Positions 36,001-42,608 of a stretch of 64,000 bases of DNA are shown here, in pieces. A program made the position numbers and the translations under genes. Source of the stretch: Nostoc sp. WHI (GTDB lineage: Bacteria > Cyanobacteriota > Cyanobacteriia > Cyanobacteriales > Nostocaceae); contig NZ_WBKM01000055.1 in assembly GCF_015714725.1 (NCBI RefSeq), forward strand, positions 23,149 through 87,148, read 5' to 3'. The first letter of the stretch is position 1, and every line of letters begins with the position of its first letter. The notes beneath the pieces are model-generated. The model ran no database searches, was not told where the DNA came from, and saw only the letters and a program-made list of their open reading frames with translations.

Positions 36001-36459
36001 TGGAGTATTGGGATCATTGCGATGCACAAGATATAACTTAGCGTGAAGGGGATAACCCACAGACAGTTTAATAATTAGTTTCTGAGTTTTTAGCTGATGA
36101 CTTAACCGCCGCAACCCCGCTTCATCCTCATTAGTCGGCGCACCGATAGCCAACTGCTTACGAAATTCCGAAGCCATGCGTTTTTTCAACCGCACAATGG
36201 TACTGTTATCAATTCCTTCATTACCACGACTAAGGGTAAATGCCGCATGAACTTCATCACTGGGTAAGCTTTGCATCCCGATTAACAAACGGCAACAAGC
36301 CTTTTCACTACCAACATACTGTTCAATCAAATCATCAATTCTTCGCCAACCTCTGAGGTTAAAGTAGCCAACACAAAAATCTGCCCGATAAGAGACTTTG
36401 AGAGTGTCTCGCAAAATCGGTAACAGTTGTAAGTCAATGTTGTCAAAAATCCGGGGCAT
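33037..36459 (-). CDS. PLD-nuclease-like / SNF2 helicase fusion (defence helicase)
   Basis: 1140 residues. The N-terminal ~200 residues form a phospholipase D-like domain with HAKLYLVHR (His139, Lys141) and GSSNLT (Ser160, Asn162), the HxK...GSxN signature of PLD-type nucleases. The SNF2/DEAD ATPase follows: GDVVGLGKT (Walker A, 278-286), LIDESHN (351-354 DESH) and LLSATPYNKS. The helicase C domain has VLIFTQFADTVRYLA, ATDVLSEGHNLQ and QRAGRVDRIGQ (~840-852). A zinc-like CSVC pair occurs within the ATPase. It is the first gene of the two-gene defence cassette, about 1 kb ahead of the methyltransferase gene. Confidence 0.9.
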   Translation of the reverse strand: MPRIFDNIDLQLLPILRDTLKVSYRADFCVGYFNLRGWRRIDDLIEQYVGSEKACCRLLIGMQSLPSDEVHAAFTLSRGNEGIDNSTIVRLKKRMASEFRKQLAIGAPTNEDEAGLRRLSHQLKTQKLIIKLSVGYPLHAKLYLVHRNDPNTPTVGFLGSSNLTLPGLVKQGELNVDILDHDACNKLQKWFSDRWQDYGCVDISQELAEIIDRSWARNELISPYYIYLKIAYHLSHEAIAGLSEFRIPREFNNLFEFQKAAVQLAARHVTRRGGVLVGDVVGLGKTLVGTALAKILQEDCYLETLIICPKNLVSMWQEYVNNYRLLAEVMSISQVQNKLPKLRRYRVVLIDESHNLRNREGKRYRAITEYIAANESKCILLSATPYNKSYLDLSAQLRLFVPEHEDLGLRPEALINELGGSSIGELEFIRKHQCSVCSLAAFEKSEHPDDWRELMKRYMVRRTRSFIKDNYAHTDETGRKYLEFADGRHSYFPQRLPRNLKFSLEGSNTDFYSHLYSELVVEVINQLNLPRYGLGNYVIAKPNQPPTDTEQRLINSLFRGGRRLMGFSRTNLFKRLESSGVIFIQSIERHILRNFIYLYALEQGFDIPIGTQDAELLDTSNNDEDADSVVAALFDTEIEEDDSINLLQVETDETSFSNDDDKECKTEKLFRQRAESIYQEYTTRYQRRFKWLPSTLFDIKKLKRDLLADARALINVLQQCGEWNPQTDEKLSALIKLLTKTHPKDKVLIFTQFADTVRYLADNLQSSHITNVAGVTGQSKDPTVMTGRFSPVSNGKREQISSSDELRILIATDVLSEGHNLQDCAIIVNWDLPWAIIRLIQRAGRVDRIGQNSDQILCYSFLPAEGVERIINLRGRLRKRLQENAEVVGTDEAFFEDDDARVILDLYNEKSGVLDGEEDTEVDLTSEAFQIWKKATDGNPGLKKTIEEMQNVVYSTRAHTPQLVQPEGVLLYMKTTEGNDSLIYVDRNGNSVTQSQLAVLRVAACEESTPAIPRDKQHHELVKKGAELIAEEEKSAGGQLGRPSGARFRSYERLKGYVQDMKGTLFVSEELLKAIDEIYRYPLRQSAIDTLNRQLRSGINNQQLAELVVSLRIDDRLCIVTEEMEKREPEIICSLGLFEE

Positions 36460-36686
36460 TATTCAAAACTCTTAAAAACAGAGCATTTATAAATATTTCG
36501 TACCTATGTTATATGAGTAAAAAACTTTTCTAGCCAGAGAAGGAGTAGTTCATTACTGCCTTAATGGTGCGATCGCCACCTACTATTATTGGTATAATCA
36601 AGTACATTAGATTAAGGCTTAACTCTTTGTCAAAGTCATTAGCATTTTTCATTGCAAAATATTGCTTTAGCTGTGGCTTATGAGGT
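36460..36686. other. Intergenic region upstream of the helicase
   Basis: It is AT-rich and contains the probable promoter of the minus-strand helicase gene and one isolated GCGATCGC site near 36569. I see no gene. Confidence 0.4.
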
Positions 36687-36866
36687 GCGATCGCTCACTC
36701 TTCCACAAGAAGCGATCGCTTTGTTTTTGAAGTTTTCTACAAGGCGATCGCTCACTCTTCCACAAGAAGCGATCGCTTTGTTTTTGAAGTTTTCTACAAG
36801 GCGATCGCTCACTTTTCCACAAGAAGCGATCGCTTTGTTTTTGAGGTTTTCTACAAGGCGATCGCT
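36687..36866. repeat. 57-bp minisatellite built around HIP1 octamers
   Basis: Units start at 36687, 36744 and 36801, with a partial unit at 36858. Each contains two GCGATCGC sites separated by TCACTCTTCCACAAGAA and GTTTTCTACAAG-type sequence. Because 57 is divisible by three, one plus-strand frame (TTG at 36652 to 36873) stays open as three near-identical 19-residue units (core LPQEAIALFLKFSTR). Confidence 0.95.
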
Positions 36867-36896
36867 CTTTTAGGTATATAAGCGTAAAATCAAAAC

Positions 36897-37049
36897 ATGA
36901 CTGTTCAAAAAACAGATATGCTAAAAACGCTTTGGGCTACAGTTAGGGAAGGAAAAATCGAATTGCTACGGAAGTGCTGTATCCTGATTTTGAGACGCGA
37001 TAATTATCGCGTCTCTGTAACTGTTCAAGTCTTGTTTAACAACTTATAA
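36897..37049 (+). pseudogene. 5' fragment of a small antitoxin-like gene, disrupted by a palindrome
   Basis: It starts MTVQKTDMLKTLWATVREGK-IELL, like small AbrB/DUF104-type proteins whose next residues normally read along the lines of EGTKV(L/V)V. Here the frame runs instead into unrelated sequence and through a 24-bp perfect palindrome (36992-37015), ending at TAA 37049 after 50 codons. I read it as truncated. The family call is tentative. Confidence 0.5.
36992..37015. repeat. Perfect 24-bp palindrome GAGACGCGATAA/TTATCGCGTCTC
   Basis: Each half is the exact reverse complement of the other. It is a dispersed GAGACGCG-type repeat lying inside the antitoxin-like fragment. Confidence 0.85.
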
Positions 37050-37126
37050 GTCAAAACTTTGGACTCATAAGTTGCTAACTAGGTTCTGTATCTCAGTTAT
37101 TTGTTAGGAGGATTTTGGTAATAACC

Positions 37127-37477
37127 CTATTTATCTCCATCAAATGACCGAGCTTTGTCTGCGGCTGTTTTTGTTGCAGGATCAAAAAACTCTTTTGTAG
37201 CTTGAGGAGTTTTTTCATCCAAGTTTAGCTTTTCACGGATATTATCAGCAACGCTTTTTAATTTATTTTGGGCATTTTTCATTTGGGTATCATTTCTTAT
37301 TTCACCTTCGTCTGGTGTTCCTTTGTAATAAGTACCCTCTGGAGTTTTAACGGTATCTGCTTGTGCTACATTAACGTAGCTGAAAGCCTGACCTAATAGA
37401 AACATAAATCCTACTAGAAAAACTACAAGGATTTGGGAAATACGAAGATTCCGCAGCGATGAAATTACTCGATTCAT
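37127..37477 (-). CDS. Small exported protein, cyanobacterial stress-type (unknown function)
   Basis: 116 residues from ATG 37477, chosen because GAGG precedes it and the product then starts MNRVISSLRNLRISQ, followed by a hydrophobic core and an AQA-type cleavage site (NVAQAD). The mature part is hydrophilic, with KTPEGTYYKGTPDE and a helical DNIREKLNL segment. Similar short proteins are common in Nostocaceae, but I know of no function. A longer frame to 37516 has no better start. Confidence 0.72.
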   Translation of the reverse strand: MNRVISSLRNLRISQILVVFLVGFMFLLGQAFSYVNVAQADTVKTPEGTYYKGTPDEGEIRNDTQMKNAQNKLKSVADNIREKLNLDEKTPQATKEFFDPATKTAADKARSFDGDK

Positions 37478-37536
37478 AAAAAACCTCAATTGCATTATGT
37501 TGGGTGTACAATTCAAAATACTGAATGACTATTCAC

Positions 37537-37716
37537 CAAGCCCCGTTGGGGCGGGTTGCAGGTTTGGGGTGCAGGGTGCAGGGGAAGAAATAGCCCCAAC
37601 AACCATCGGGTCAGAAGCCCCGCCTTTTTCAAAGCGCTTGCATTGGGCGAGGTTAGAAGCCTCGTCCAATGCCGTATTCCTACACCCGACACCCGACACC
37701 CTACACCCTTCTTTCT
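37537..37716. mobile_element. ~180-bp non-autonomous element (copy 2)
   Basis: It starts CAAGCCCCGTTGGGGCGGG, ends CACCCTTCTTTCT, and is flanked by CAC at 37534-37536 and 37717-37719. It shares GGGCGAGGTTAGAAGCCTCG and CCAATGCCGTATTCC with the 23053 copy. There is no coding capacity. Confidence 0.82.
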
Positions 37717-37722
37717 CACCAT

Positions 37723-37930
37723 TCAGGGTTTAAGAACAACTTTGATGCAGTTGTCCTTTTGTTGTTGAAAAATGCGGTAGTCGTGGAGTGCAAACATCAA
37801 GGCTACGACCACCAATCATCTGTTTCAACGCTTTGCCAGGATTAACTATTAAGAAGTTAATTACTTCTGCTTTGGCAAACTTTTTCGCCATTTCTAGGCG
37901 TTCAGTAAAGCTATCAATAGCAACGTTCTA
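37723..37930 (-). pseudogene. Remnant of a zinc-type alcohol dehydrogenase gene
   Basis: The minus strand reads IDSFTERLEMAKKFAKAEVINF, VNPGKALKQMIGGR and, after a jump in frame, QQQKDNCIKVVLKP-stop. These correspond to the coenzyme domain and the extreme C-terminus of glutathione-independent formaldehyde/alcohol dehydrogenases. Most of the gene and the segment between are missing, and stop codons lie directly upstream. Confidence 0.75.
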
Positions 37931-38013
37931 CTAGACTGCTTTCATCGTTATTAGTTATCAGTCATTCGCTTTAGCAAAGAACAAACAGACAAGTCTGAGC
38001 GGAGGCATCAGAA

Positions 38014-38040
38014 CTTTTCTTAAAGGAGACGCTGCGCGAA
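38014..38040. repeat. Small dispersed repeat (inverted GCAGCGTCTCC family)
   Basis: CTTTTCTTAAAGGAGACGCTGCGCGAA is the reverse complement of the repeat core seen at 6530 and 357. Confidence 0.75.
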
Positions 38041-38053
38041 TGGGAACAAATAA

Positions 38054-38752
38054 CTACTTGCGTCCAGAAGGTTGACCTTCAGTGGTGGCAATTTCACCTG
38101 TTTCCATTAGCATCTTGAAGCGGTGCAATTCATCACCAATTTGCTGTTCTGGTTCTTCCCCAAAAAGTTTAGCTACGATAGATCCTAACGCTCCCCCTGG
38201 CGGATTATATTCTAGGACAACCTTGACTTCCGTGCCGCGATCGCCTGGTGCTTTTTGGAAGCGGACAAAACCAGAATTATCAATATCTGCACCTTCTACA
38301 GAAGCCCACGAAATAAACTCATTTTCCCGGTCTTCCAGAATATCTGCATCCCATTCCACGCTGTTACCCAAGGGTGCATTAGCTATCCAATGAGAACGTT
38401 TTTCGTTAGACACCCTCACAGATTTGAGATGTTTCATAAATGTGGGCAAATTTTCAAAGTTGTGCCAAAAGCGGTACAGTTCATCTGCCGATTTATTAAT
38501 CGTTACCGTCTTCTCAACTTTGATAGGTTGGTTTATACCTATTGCTTCCTGCGCTTGCTGAATTGTGCTTTGTTTCGTTGCACTTTGATATATCAAACCG
38601 CCACCAGCTAAAGCCGTCAGCGCTCCCCGCAAAGAACCTTGCTTTAAACCCATCAGCACCATAGCACCCCCACCGATGAGAGATGCCCAACGCTCAACTT
38701 CACTGGCTTCACTCTGAGTAGGAGCCAATTTATCCCCTGGTGTTGAAGTCAC
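38054..38752 (-). CDS. SRPBCC (polyketide cyclase/START-like) protein with N-terminal membrane segments
   Basis: 232 residues. Residues ~20-60 contain two short hydrophobic, Gly/Ala-rich stretches (ASLIGGGAMVLMGL, ALTALAGGGLIY). Residues ~78-215 are a SRPBCC domain with KTVTINKSADELYRFWHNFENLPTFM, WIANAPLG, and SWASVEGADIDNSGFVRF. This domain order is frequent in stress-associated genes of cyanobacteria and proteobacteria; the ligand is unknown. It lies 79 bp downstream of the DJ-1 gene on the same strand, so the two may be co-transcribed. Confidence 0.88.
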   Translation of the reverse strand: MTSTPGDKLAPTQSEASEVERWASLIGGGAMVLMGLKQGSLRGALTALAGGGLIYQSATKQSTIQQAQEAIGINQPIKVEKTVTINKSADELYRFWHNFENLPTFMKHLKSVRVSNEKRSHWIANAPLGNSVEWDADILEDRENEFISWASVEGADIDNSGFVRFQKAPGDRGTEVKVVLEYNPPGGALGSIVAKLFGEEPEQQIGDELHRFKMLMETGEIATTEGQPSGRK

Positions 38753-38831
38753 TTTTTTATCTCTCCATTACAGTAAAATAAGTACAGAGGCGCAAGGAAT
38801 GCAGAGAAAGTATTTCCGCCTCTGCGGTTTA

Positions 38832-39920
38832 TTACATTGATACAGCAGCCCCCGTAGTCGGCTTGGCAGCTTGTACTATCCGTACCCGATATAGCTCTCC
38901 TAATCGTTGTTCGGATTTCAATAAATCTTTATAAATTTCTTTGAAAATAGCTGTTGCTACTGGGTCAGTTAACATTGCACACAAATTACCAATATCACCA
39001 AGACCCGTTTGTACATCACCTAAAGCGGAACGCAACTGATATATATCATCACTTCCGGTTAAGGCAGCTTTTACCTTGGCATATTGATTAGCGATGTTTG
39101 CCCCTAAAGAGGGTTTTTCGCCGAGCTTATGAAGATAAGTTTCTAGCTTTTCAATGTGGCGCTGTTTATTACCGATGATCTCTTGAAAAAGTGATTTTAT
39201 TTCACTATCTGACTCTTTTTCAAAGTACTTTTGTAACGCTTCGAGCGAATAACGTTCACCAGCAAGGGCAGTATTTAAACCTTTGGTAATATCACCTTTA
39301 GTTGAGCCACCCCAAGCATCAGCTAGTTTCCACCATTCCGCACTTGTGTCTTTTTCATTTGGCAATGCAGCATCTTTGCCACCATAACCCAAACGGCTTA
39401 ATATCGCTGTGGTGAAAATTGGTAAGTCTCCAGGTTCACGGGATGTAATCAAATTCCCGTCAACGACCAATGGCTCATCTAAATAATTTCCACCCGCATT
39501 AATGATGTCCTTGGCAATAGCATTAAAACCAGTAACTTGTTTACCTTTAAGCAAGTCGCCTTCAATCAAAAGTTGTGGGCCGTGGCAAACCGCAGCTACC
39601 AATTTTCCTTGTTGTATAACTTCTTGTACAAAGCGTACTGTGTTGGGGTTTTGTCGCATTTTGTCGGGAGCCATACCGCCAGGAATCACTACCGCATCGA
39701 ATTCAGATGCGATCGCTTCTGTGGTAGTACCATCAGCTTGTATGCTAAGTTTGCCCTGTTTACCCTTGTATTTTTCATCCATCCGGGAACCAAGAACTAC
39801 TACTTCCATTCCTGCTTGTTTTAGTGCATTATAAGGAACTGTAAATTCTGCATCCTCTACTCCCTGTTCAATCAGGATGGCAACTTTTTTCTGATGAGAA
39901 TGATTGTTATGGTCAGTCAT
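38832..39920 (-). CDS. DJ-1/PfpI-family protein fused to a C-terminal helical bundle
   Basis: 362 residues. The N-terminal ~185 residues are a class I glutamine-amidotransferase-like DJ-1/PfpI domain with IEQGVEDAEFTVPYNAL, VVIPGGMAPDKMR and the nucleophile elbow VAAVCHGPQLL. The C-terminal ~175 residues are helical, with LNTALAGERYSLEALQKYFEKE and a second bundle containing LRSALGDVQTGLGDIG. That region resembles a DUF2383/ferritin-like bundle, but I cannot place it firmly. PfpI proteins of this kind are general stress proteins (chaperone, deglycase or protease claims). The fusion is unusual. Confidence 0.85.
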   Translation of the reverse strand: MTDHNNHSHQKKVAILIEQGVEDAEFTVPYNALKQAGMEVVVLGSRMDEKYKGKQGKLSIQADGTTTEAIASEFDAVVIPGGMAPDKMRQNPNTVRFVQEVIQQGKLVAAVCHGPQLLIEGDLLKGKQVTGFNAIAKDIINAGGNYLDEPLVVDGNLITSREPGDLPIFTTAILSRLGYGGKDAALPNEKDTSAEWWKLADAWGGSTKGDITKGLNTALAGERYSLEALQKYFEKESDSEIKSLFQEIIGNKQRHIEKLETYLHKLGEKPSLGANIANQYAKVKAALTGSDDIYQLRSALGDVQTGLGDIGNLCAMLTDPVATAIFKEIYKDLLKSEQRLGELYRVRIVQAAKPTTGAAVSM

Positions 39921-40214
39921 AAATGTTATTACCTGTTTATTTCTAGTATTTAACTAGCTATTTTTATTTTTGCTGAATAAAAAATAGTTATGAGTGAGAA
40001 GTTAGATATTGACTAACTTTCTATTTGATAACTCCTAACTAACAACTTCAATTGGCTTGACCATGAATTCATGTTTACAATTGTATGCCGCGATCGCTCG
40101 CTTAACTTCGTTCCAAGGGGATAGATTTTTTTATTTCTAAAGCTATACATCTCTAGTAATACAACTTGGTCACAGGAAAAGGTTATTGTAAGAATGCAAA
40201 AAATGACTAGGATC

Positions 40215-40613
40215 ATGGCACAAAAAAATCATAATGACGAAATTAAAACTAATGATTTGCCGCAAGAAATTACTGAATCCTACGGTACTGGTGTGAAAGA
40301 CTTGCCGGGATACAATATTGGCGGGCGAAGTATGGGCGAAGAAAGACGTGAGTATACAGAAACTAGCCCTGAACTCACTGGCGGGGATGTTGATGCTTAT
40401 TGGCAAGATGCAGATGCAGTTGGAGATGAAGCTGTTGGTGGTAGTACTTCCACTCCCGATCAAAATGTAACTGAGGAGCTAGGAGCAGCAGTAGGGCTAG
40501 AAATGGATGATTCCGCGTTGCTTCGTACCAATGATATTTTAGAGGAACGTGACGGCGATCGCTGGGAGTTAGATCCGATGTCTTCTGAAGATTATCAAGA
40601 TCGGCGAGAATAA
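40215..40613 (+). CDS. DUF6335-type acidic small protein
   Basis: 132 residues from ATG 40215, preferred over ATG 40194 because TAGGA lies directly upstream. It has no membrane segment. The sequence LPQEITESYGTGVKDLPGYNIGGRSM, then SPELTGGDVDAYWQDADAVGDEAVGG and the acidic DPMSSEDYQDRRE end match a cyanobacterial family often annotated DUF6335. Function unknown; it is expressed divergently from the DJ-1 gene. Confidence 0.78.
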   Translation: MAQKNHNDEIKTNDLPQEITESYGTGVKDLPGYNIGGRSMGEERREYTETSPELTGGDVDAYWQDADAVGDEAVGGSTSTPDQNVTEELGAAVGLEMDDSALLRTNDILEERDGDRWELDPMSSEDYQDRRE

Positions 40614-40694
40614 GCTCAATAATTGTATAGCACAGGGAAAGGTAAGCGAGGCTTGCTTCTCCCTCTCACTTTTTGCACACTACCTACTAGAGAA

Positions 40695-41234
40695 TCAGCG
40701 AATTTGCCCCTGATTATGGAGATAAGTTAAAACTTTTTCCACACACTCATTTATAGTTTCTTTGTGAGTTTTGAGAATCAAATCTGGATTTAAAGGTGGT
40801 TCGTATGGAGAGGAAATTCCAGTAAATTCAGCAATGTCTCCAGCTAGAGCTTTTTTATACAAACCTTTTACATCCCTTGTTATACAGACATCCAAAGGAG
40901 TATCAACATAAACTTCGATAAAATTGGGTATTTGAAGTTTGAGTTGTTCACGGGCATCTTGATACGGAGAAATTAAAGCCACAACGGTGTTTATGCCATG
41001 CTTATTTAAAAGTCGGCAAACATAGCCAACTCTGGCAACATTAATATTTCTATCTTCGCGAGAAAAACTTAAGCCTTTAGAAAGATTGGTGCGGATGACA
41101 TCACCATCTAAATACTCACACGGAACTGATAATTGCTCTAATGCTCTAGTTACTTCTATCGCTATAGTAGACTTCCCTGCACCCGATAATCCAGTTAACC
41201 AGCAAGTGAAACCTGGTGATTTAAAGTTACTCAT
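40695..41234 (-). CDS. cysC: Adenylylsulfate (APS) kinase
   Basis: 179 residues. It phosphorylates APS to PAPS in assimilatory sulfate metabolism. The P-loop GLSGAGKST (~18-26), the substrate-loop sequence DGDVIRTNLSKGLSFSREDRN and IEVYVDTPLDVCITRDVKGLYKKA are all canonical. The length is that of stand-alone CysC without an ATP sulfurylase fusion. It is a single gene. Confidence 0.97.
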   Translation of the reverse strand: MSNFKSPGFTCWLTGLSGAGKSTIAIEVTRALEQLSVPCEYLDGDVIRTNLSKGLSFSREDRNINVARVGYVCRLLNKHGINTVVALISPYQDAREQLKLQIPNFIEVYVDTPLDVCITRDVKGLYKKALAGDIAEFTGISSPYEPPLNPDLILKTHKETINECVEKVLTYLHNQGQIR

Positions 41235-41498
41235 TATCTTTAATCAGCTAAATTTTCTATGTTGCACAAGGAGTAGATTGTTCTAGATCATCCTCCTCCT
41301 TCAATGCCCAATGTTCTACTTAACAAAAATATTTAATTTTCATTAGTTATAAATATCTAGATTTGCAAAACAACAATTTTTGTTGCATTTGTTTACATAA
41401 ACGGTATTACTCTATTGAGGTTTGTAAATAATTTGTATTTCTACAAGGAATATTCCTTTAGACTGAATTTTAATTGGAAAATTTGCGGATAAACACAA

Positions 41499-41819
41499 AT
41501 GCATTCGTTAAATATATTTTGCCACGAATTTGTAGTTGCTGTTTCCTTTGTAGCTTGCATTATTGGACTGGTGTTACTGTGGGACGGTAAGCAGCAAACA
41601 AATGATGTAGAAGAAACAGAGCGGATTCTGTTTAGAATGAGCTTTACTTATTGGCTGGTTTACTGTGTAGCCTTTGGGATCGAGAAAATAATTTTACCCG
41701 ACTGGGAATCTGTTCTCATGAGTTTGAGAATAACTACGGCTTTGTCATATTTCTTAACTTTTTCTTGCGTTGTTAGCCTACCGCTACACAAATTTGCAGT
41801 ACACCACGTTGAAGAATAG
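41499..41819 (+). CDS. Hypothetical three-span membrane protein
   Basis: 106 residues with hydrophobic segments at ~10-30, 48-66 and 77-98. It contains WDGKQQTNDVEETERILFRMSF and no recognised motif. It lies alone between cysC and the convergent DUF2103 gene. Confidence 0.6.
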   Translation: MHSLNIFCHEFVVAVSFVACIIGLVLLWDGKQQTNDVEETERILFRMSFTYWLVYCVAFGIEKIILPDWESVLMSLRITTALSYFLTFSCVVSLPLHKFAVHHVEE

Positions 41820-41840
41820 TGATTTGGGCATTGGGCATGA

Positions 41841-42164
41841 TTAACATTTCATGGCGATCGCTAATGCCGTTTCGAGTTCTTCCTGTGCCAAAGTGGTGAG
41901 AATAAACACTTCTTGTACCGTCTTCCCCTGCCGGGCAATTACTTTATAGCCGCCGCGAATCGGTACAGACACGCGTAGTTGCATTTTCGGACAATGACCT
42001 TTAGATCGCCCAATCACTCCTGGCGTAACGGTTTGGATCTTATCCTGCTGACACAGACGTTCTAAAATTGGGATGAGACCAGAAAGGTGGGTCGAGTGAT
42101 TCCAAACCAGTCTGCCAGCTTTTTGCGAAGCCGCTCGGAGGGGATCGACGGTGGGTTTGCCCAT
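41841..42164 (-). CDS. DUF2103 protein
   Basis: 107 residues with GRLVWNHSTHLSGLIPILERL, VTPGVIGRSKG and a VPIRGGYKVIARQGKTVQEV core, typical of the cyanobacterial DUF2103 family, which is described as possibly metal-binding. Its start is 5 bp after the ClpS stop, so it forms an operon with clpS. Confidence 0.85.
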   Translation of the reverse strand: MGKPTVDPLRAASQKAGRLVWNHSTHLSGLIPILERLCQQDKIQTVTPGVIGRSKGHCPKMQLRVSVPIRGGYKVIARQGKTVQEVFILTTLAQEELETALAIAMKC

Positions 42165-42169
42165 GATGA

Positions 42170-42496
42170 TTAAGCTGCTTCTAGAGGTGCCATTGTCAAA
42201 CCTGCTCGGCGCAGCTGCTGATGATAGAGTTCCGCAGGTTCTTGGGGGCCGACCCAGACGATCGCTTGACCTTCATAGTGTACCTGATTAGTCAAATCCC
42301 AGGCGCGATCGCCGCTCATCCCTGGAATATATTTCATTAAACATTCATACACATGTTGGAATGTATTAAAATCATCGTTTAATACAATCACTTTGTAATT
42401 CGGATAAAGCTTTGGGGAAACTTGATTAGACCGTTCAGGAGCTATAGTTGGTGCTGTGGCCATCCCGTAAACATCTGCTGAAAGTGTCGTAACCAT
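42170..42496 (-). CDS. clpS: ClpS-type Clp protease adaptor
   Basis: 108 residues. The core YKVIVLNDDFNTFQHVYECLMKYIPGM contains the NDDxN(T) element that contacts the N-degron and ClpC. The C-terminal QLRRAGLTMAPLEA is also typical. It delivers N-end-rule substrates to ClpCP. Cyanobacteria carry two ClpS paralogues, and which one this is cannot be decided here. It is followed by the DUF2103 gene after 5 bp. Confidence 0.93.
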   Translation of the reverse strand: MVTTLSADVYGMATAPTIAPERSNQVSPKLYPNYKVIVLNDDFNTFQHVYECLMKYIPGMSGDRAWDLTNQVHYEGQAIVWVGPQEPAELYHQQLRRAGLTMAPLEAA

Positions 42497-42608
42497 AAAA
42501 AATTGGTTAATAATATTTTACAAAACTACATTATGGATAACTAGTTTAGTCTATTGTCATTGGTCATTTGTCATTTACAAGGGCAAAGGACAAATGACTA
42601 ATAACTAT

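Noticed and set aside
36687..36866. CRISPR array or a real 73-residue protein gene
   Set aside because: There are no spacers; the frame is open only because the 57-bp unit is divisible by three, and it begins with a weak TTG lacking a ribosome-binding site.
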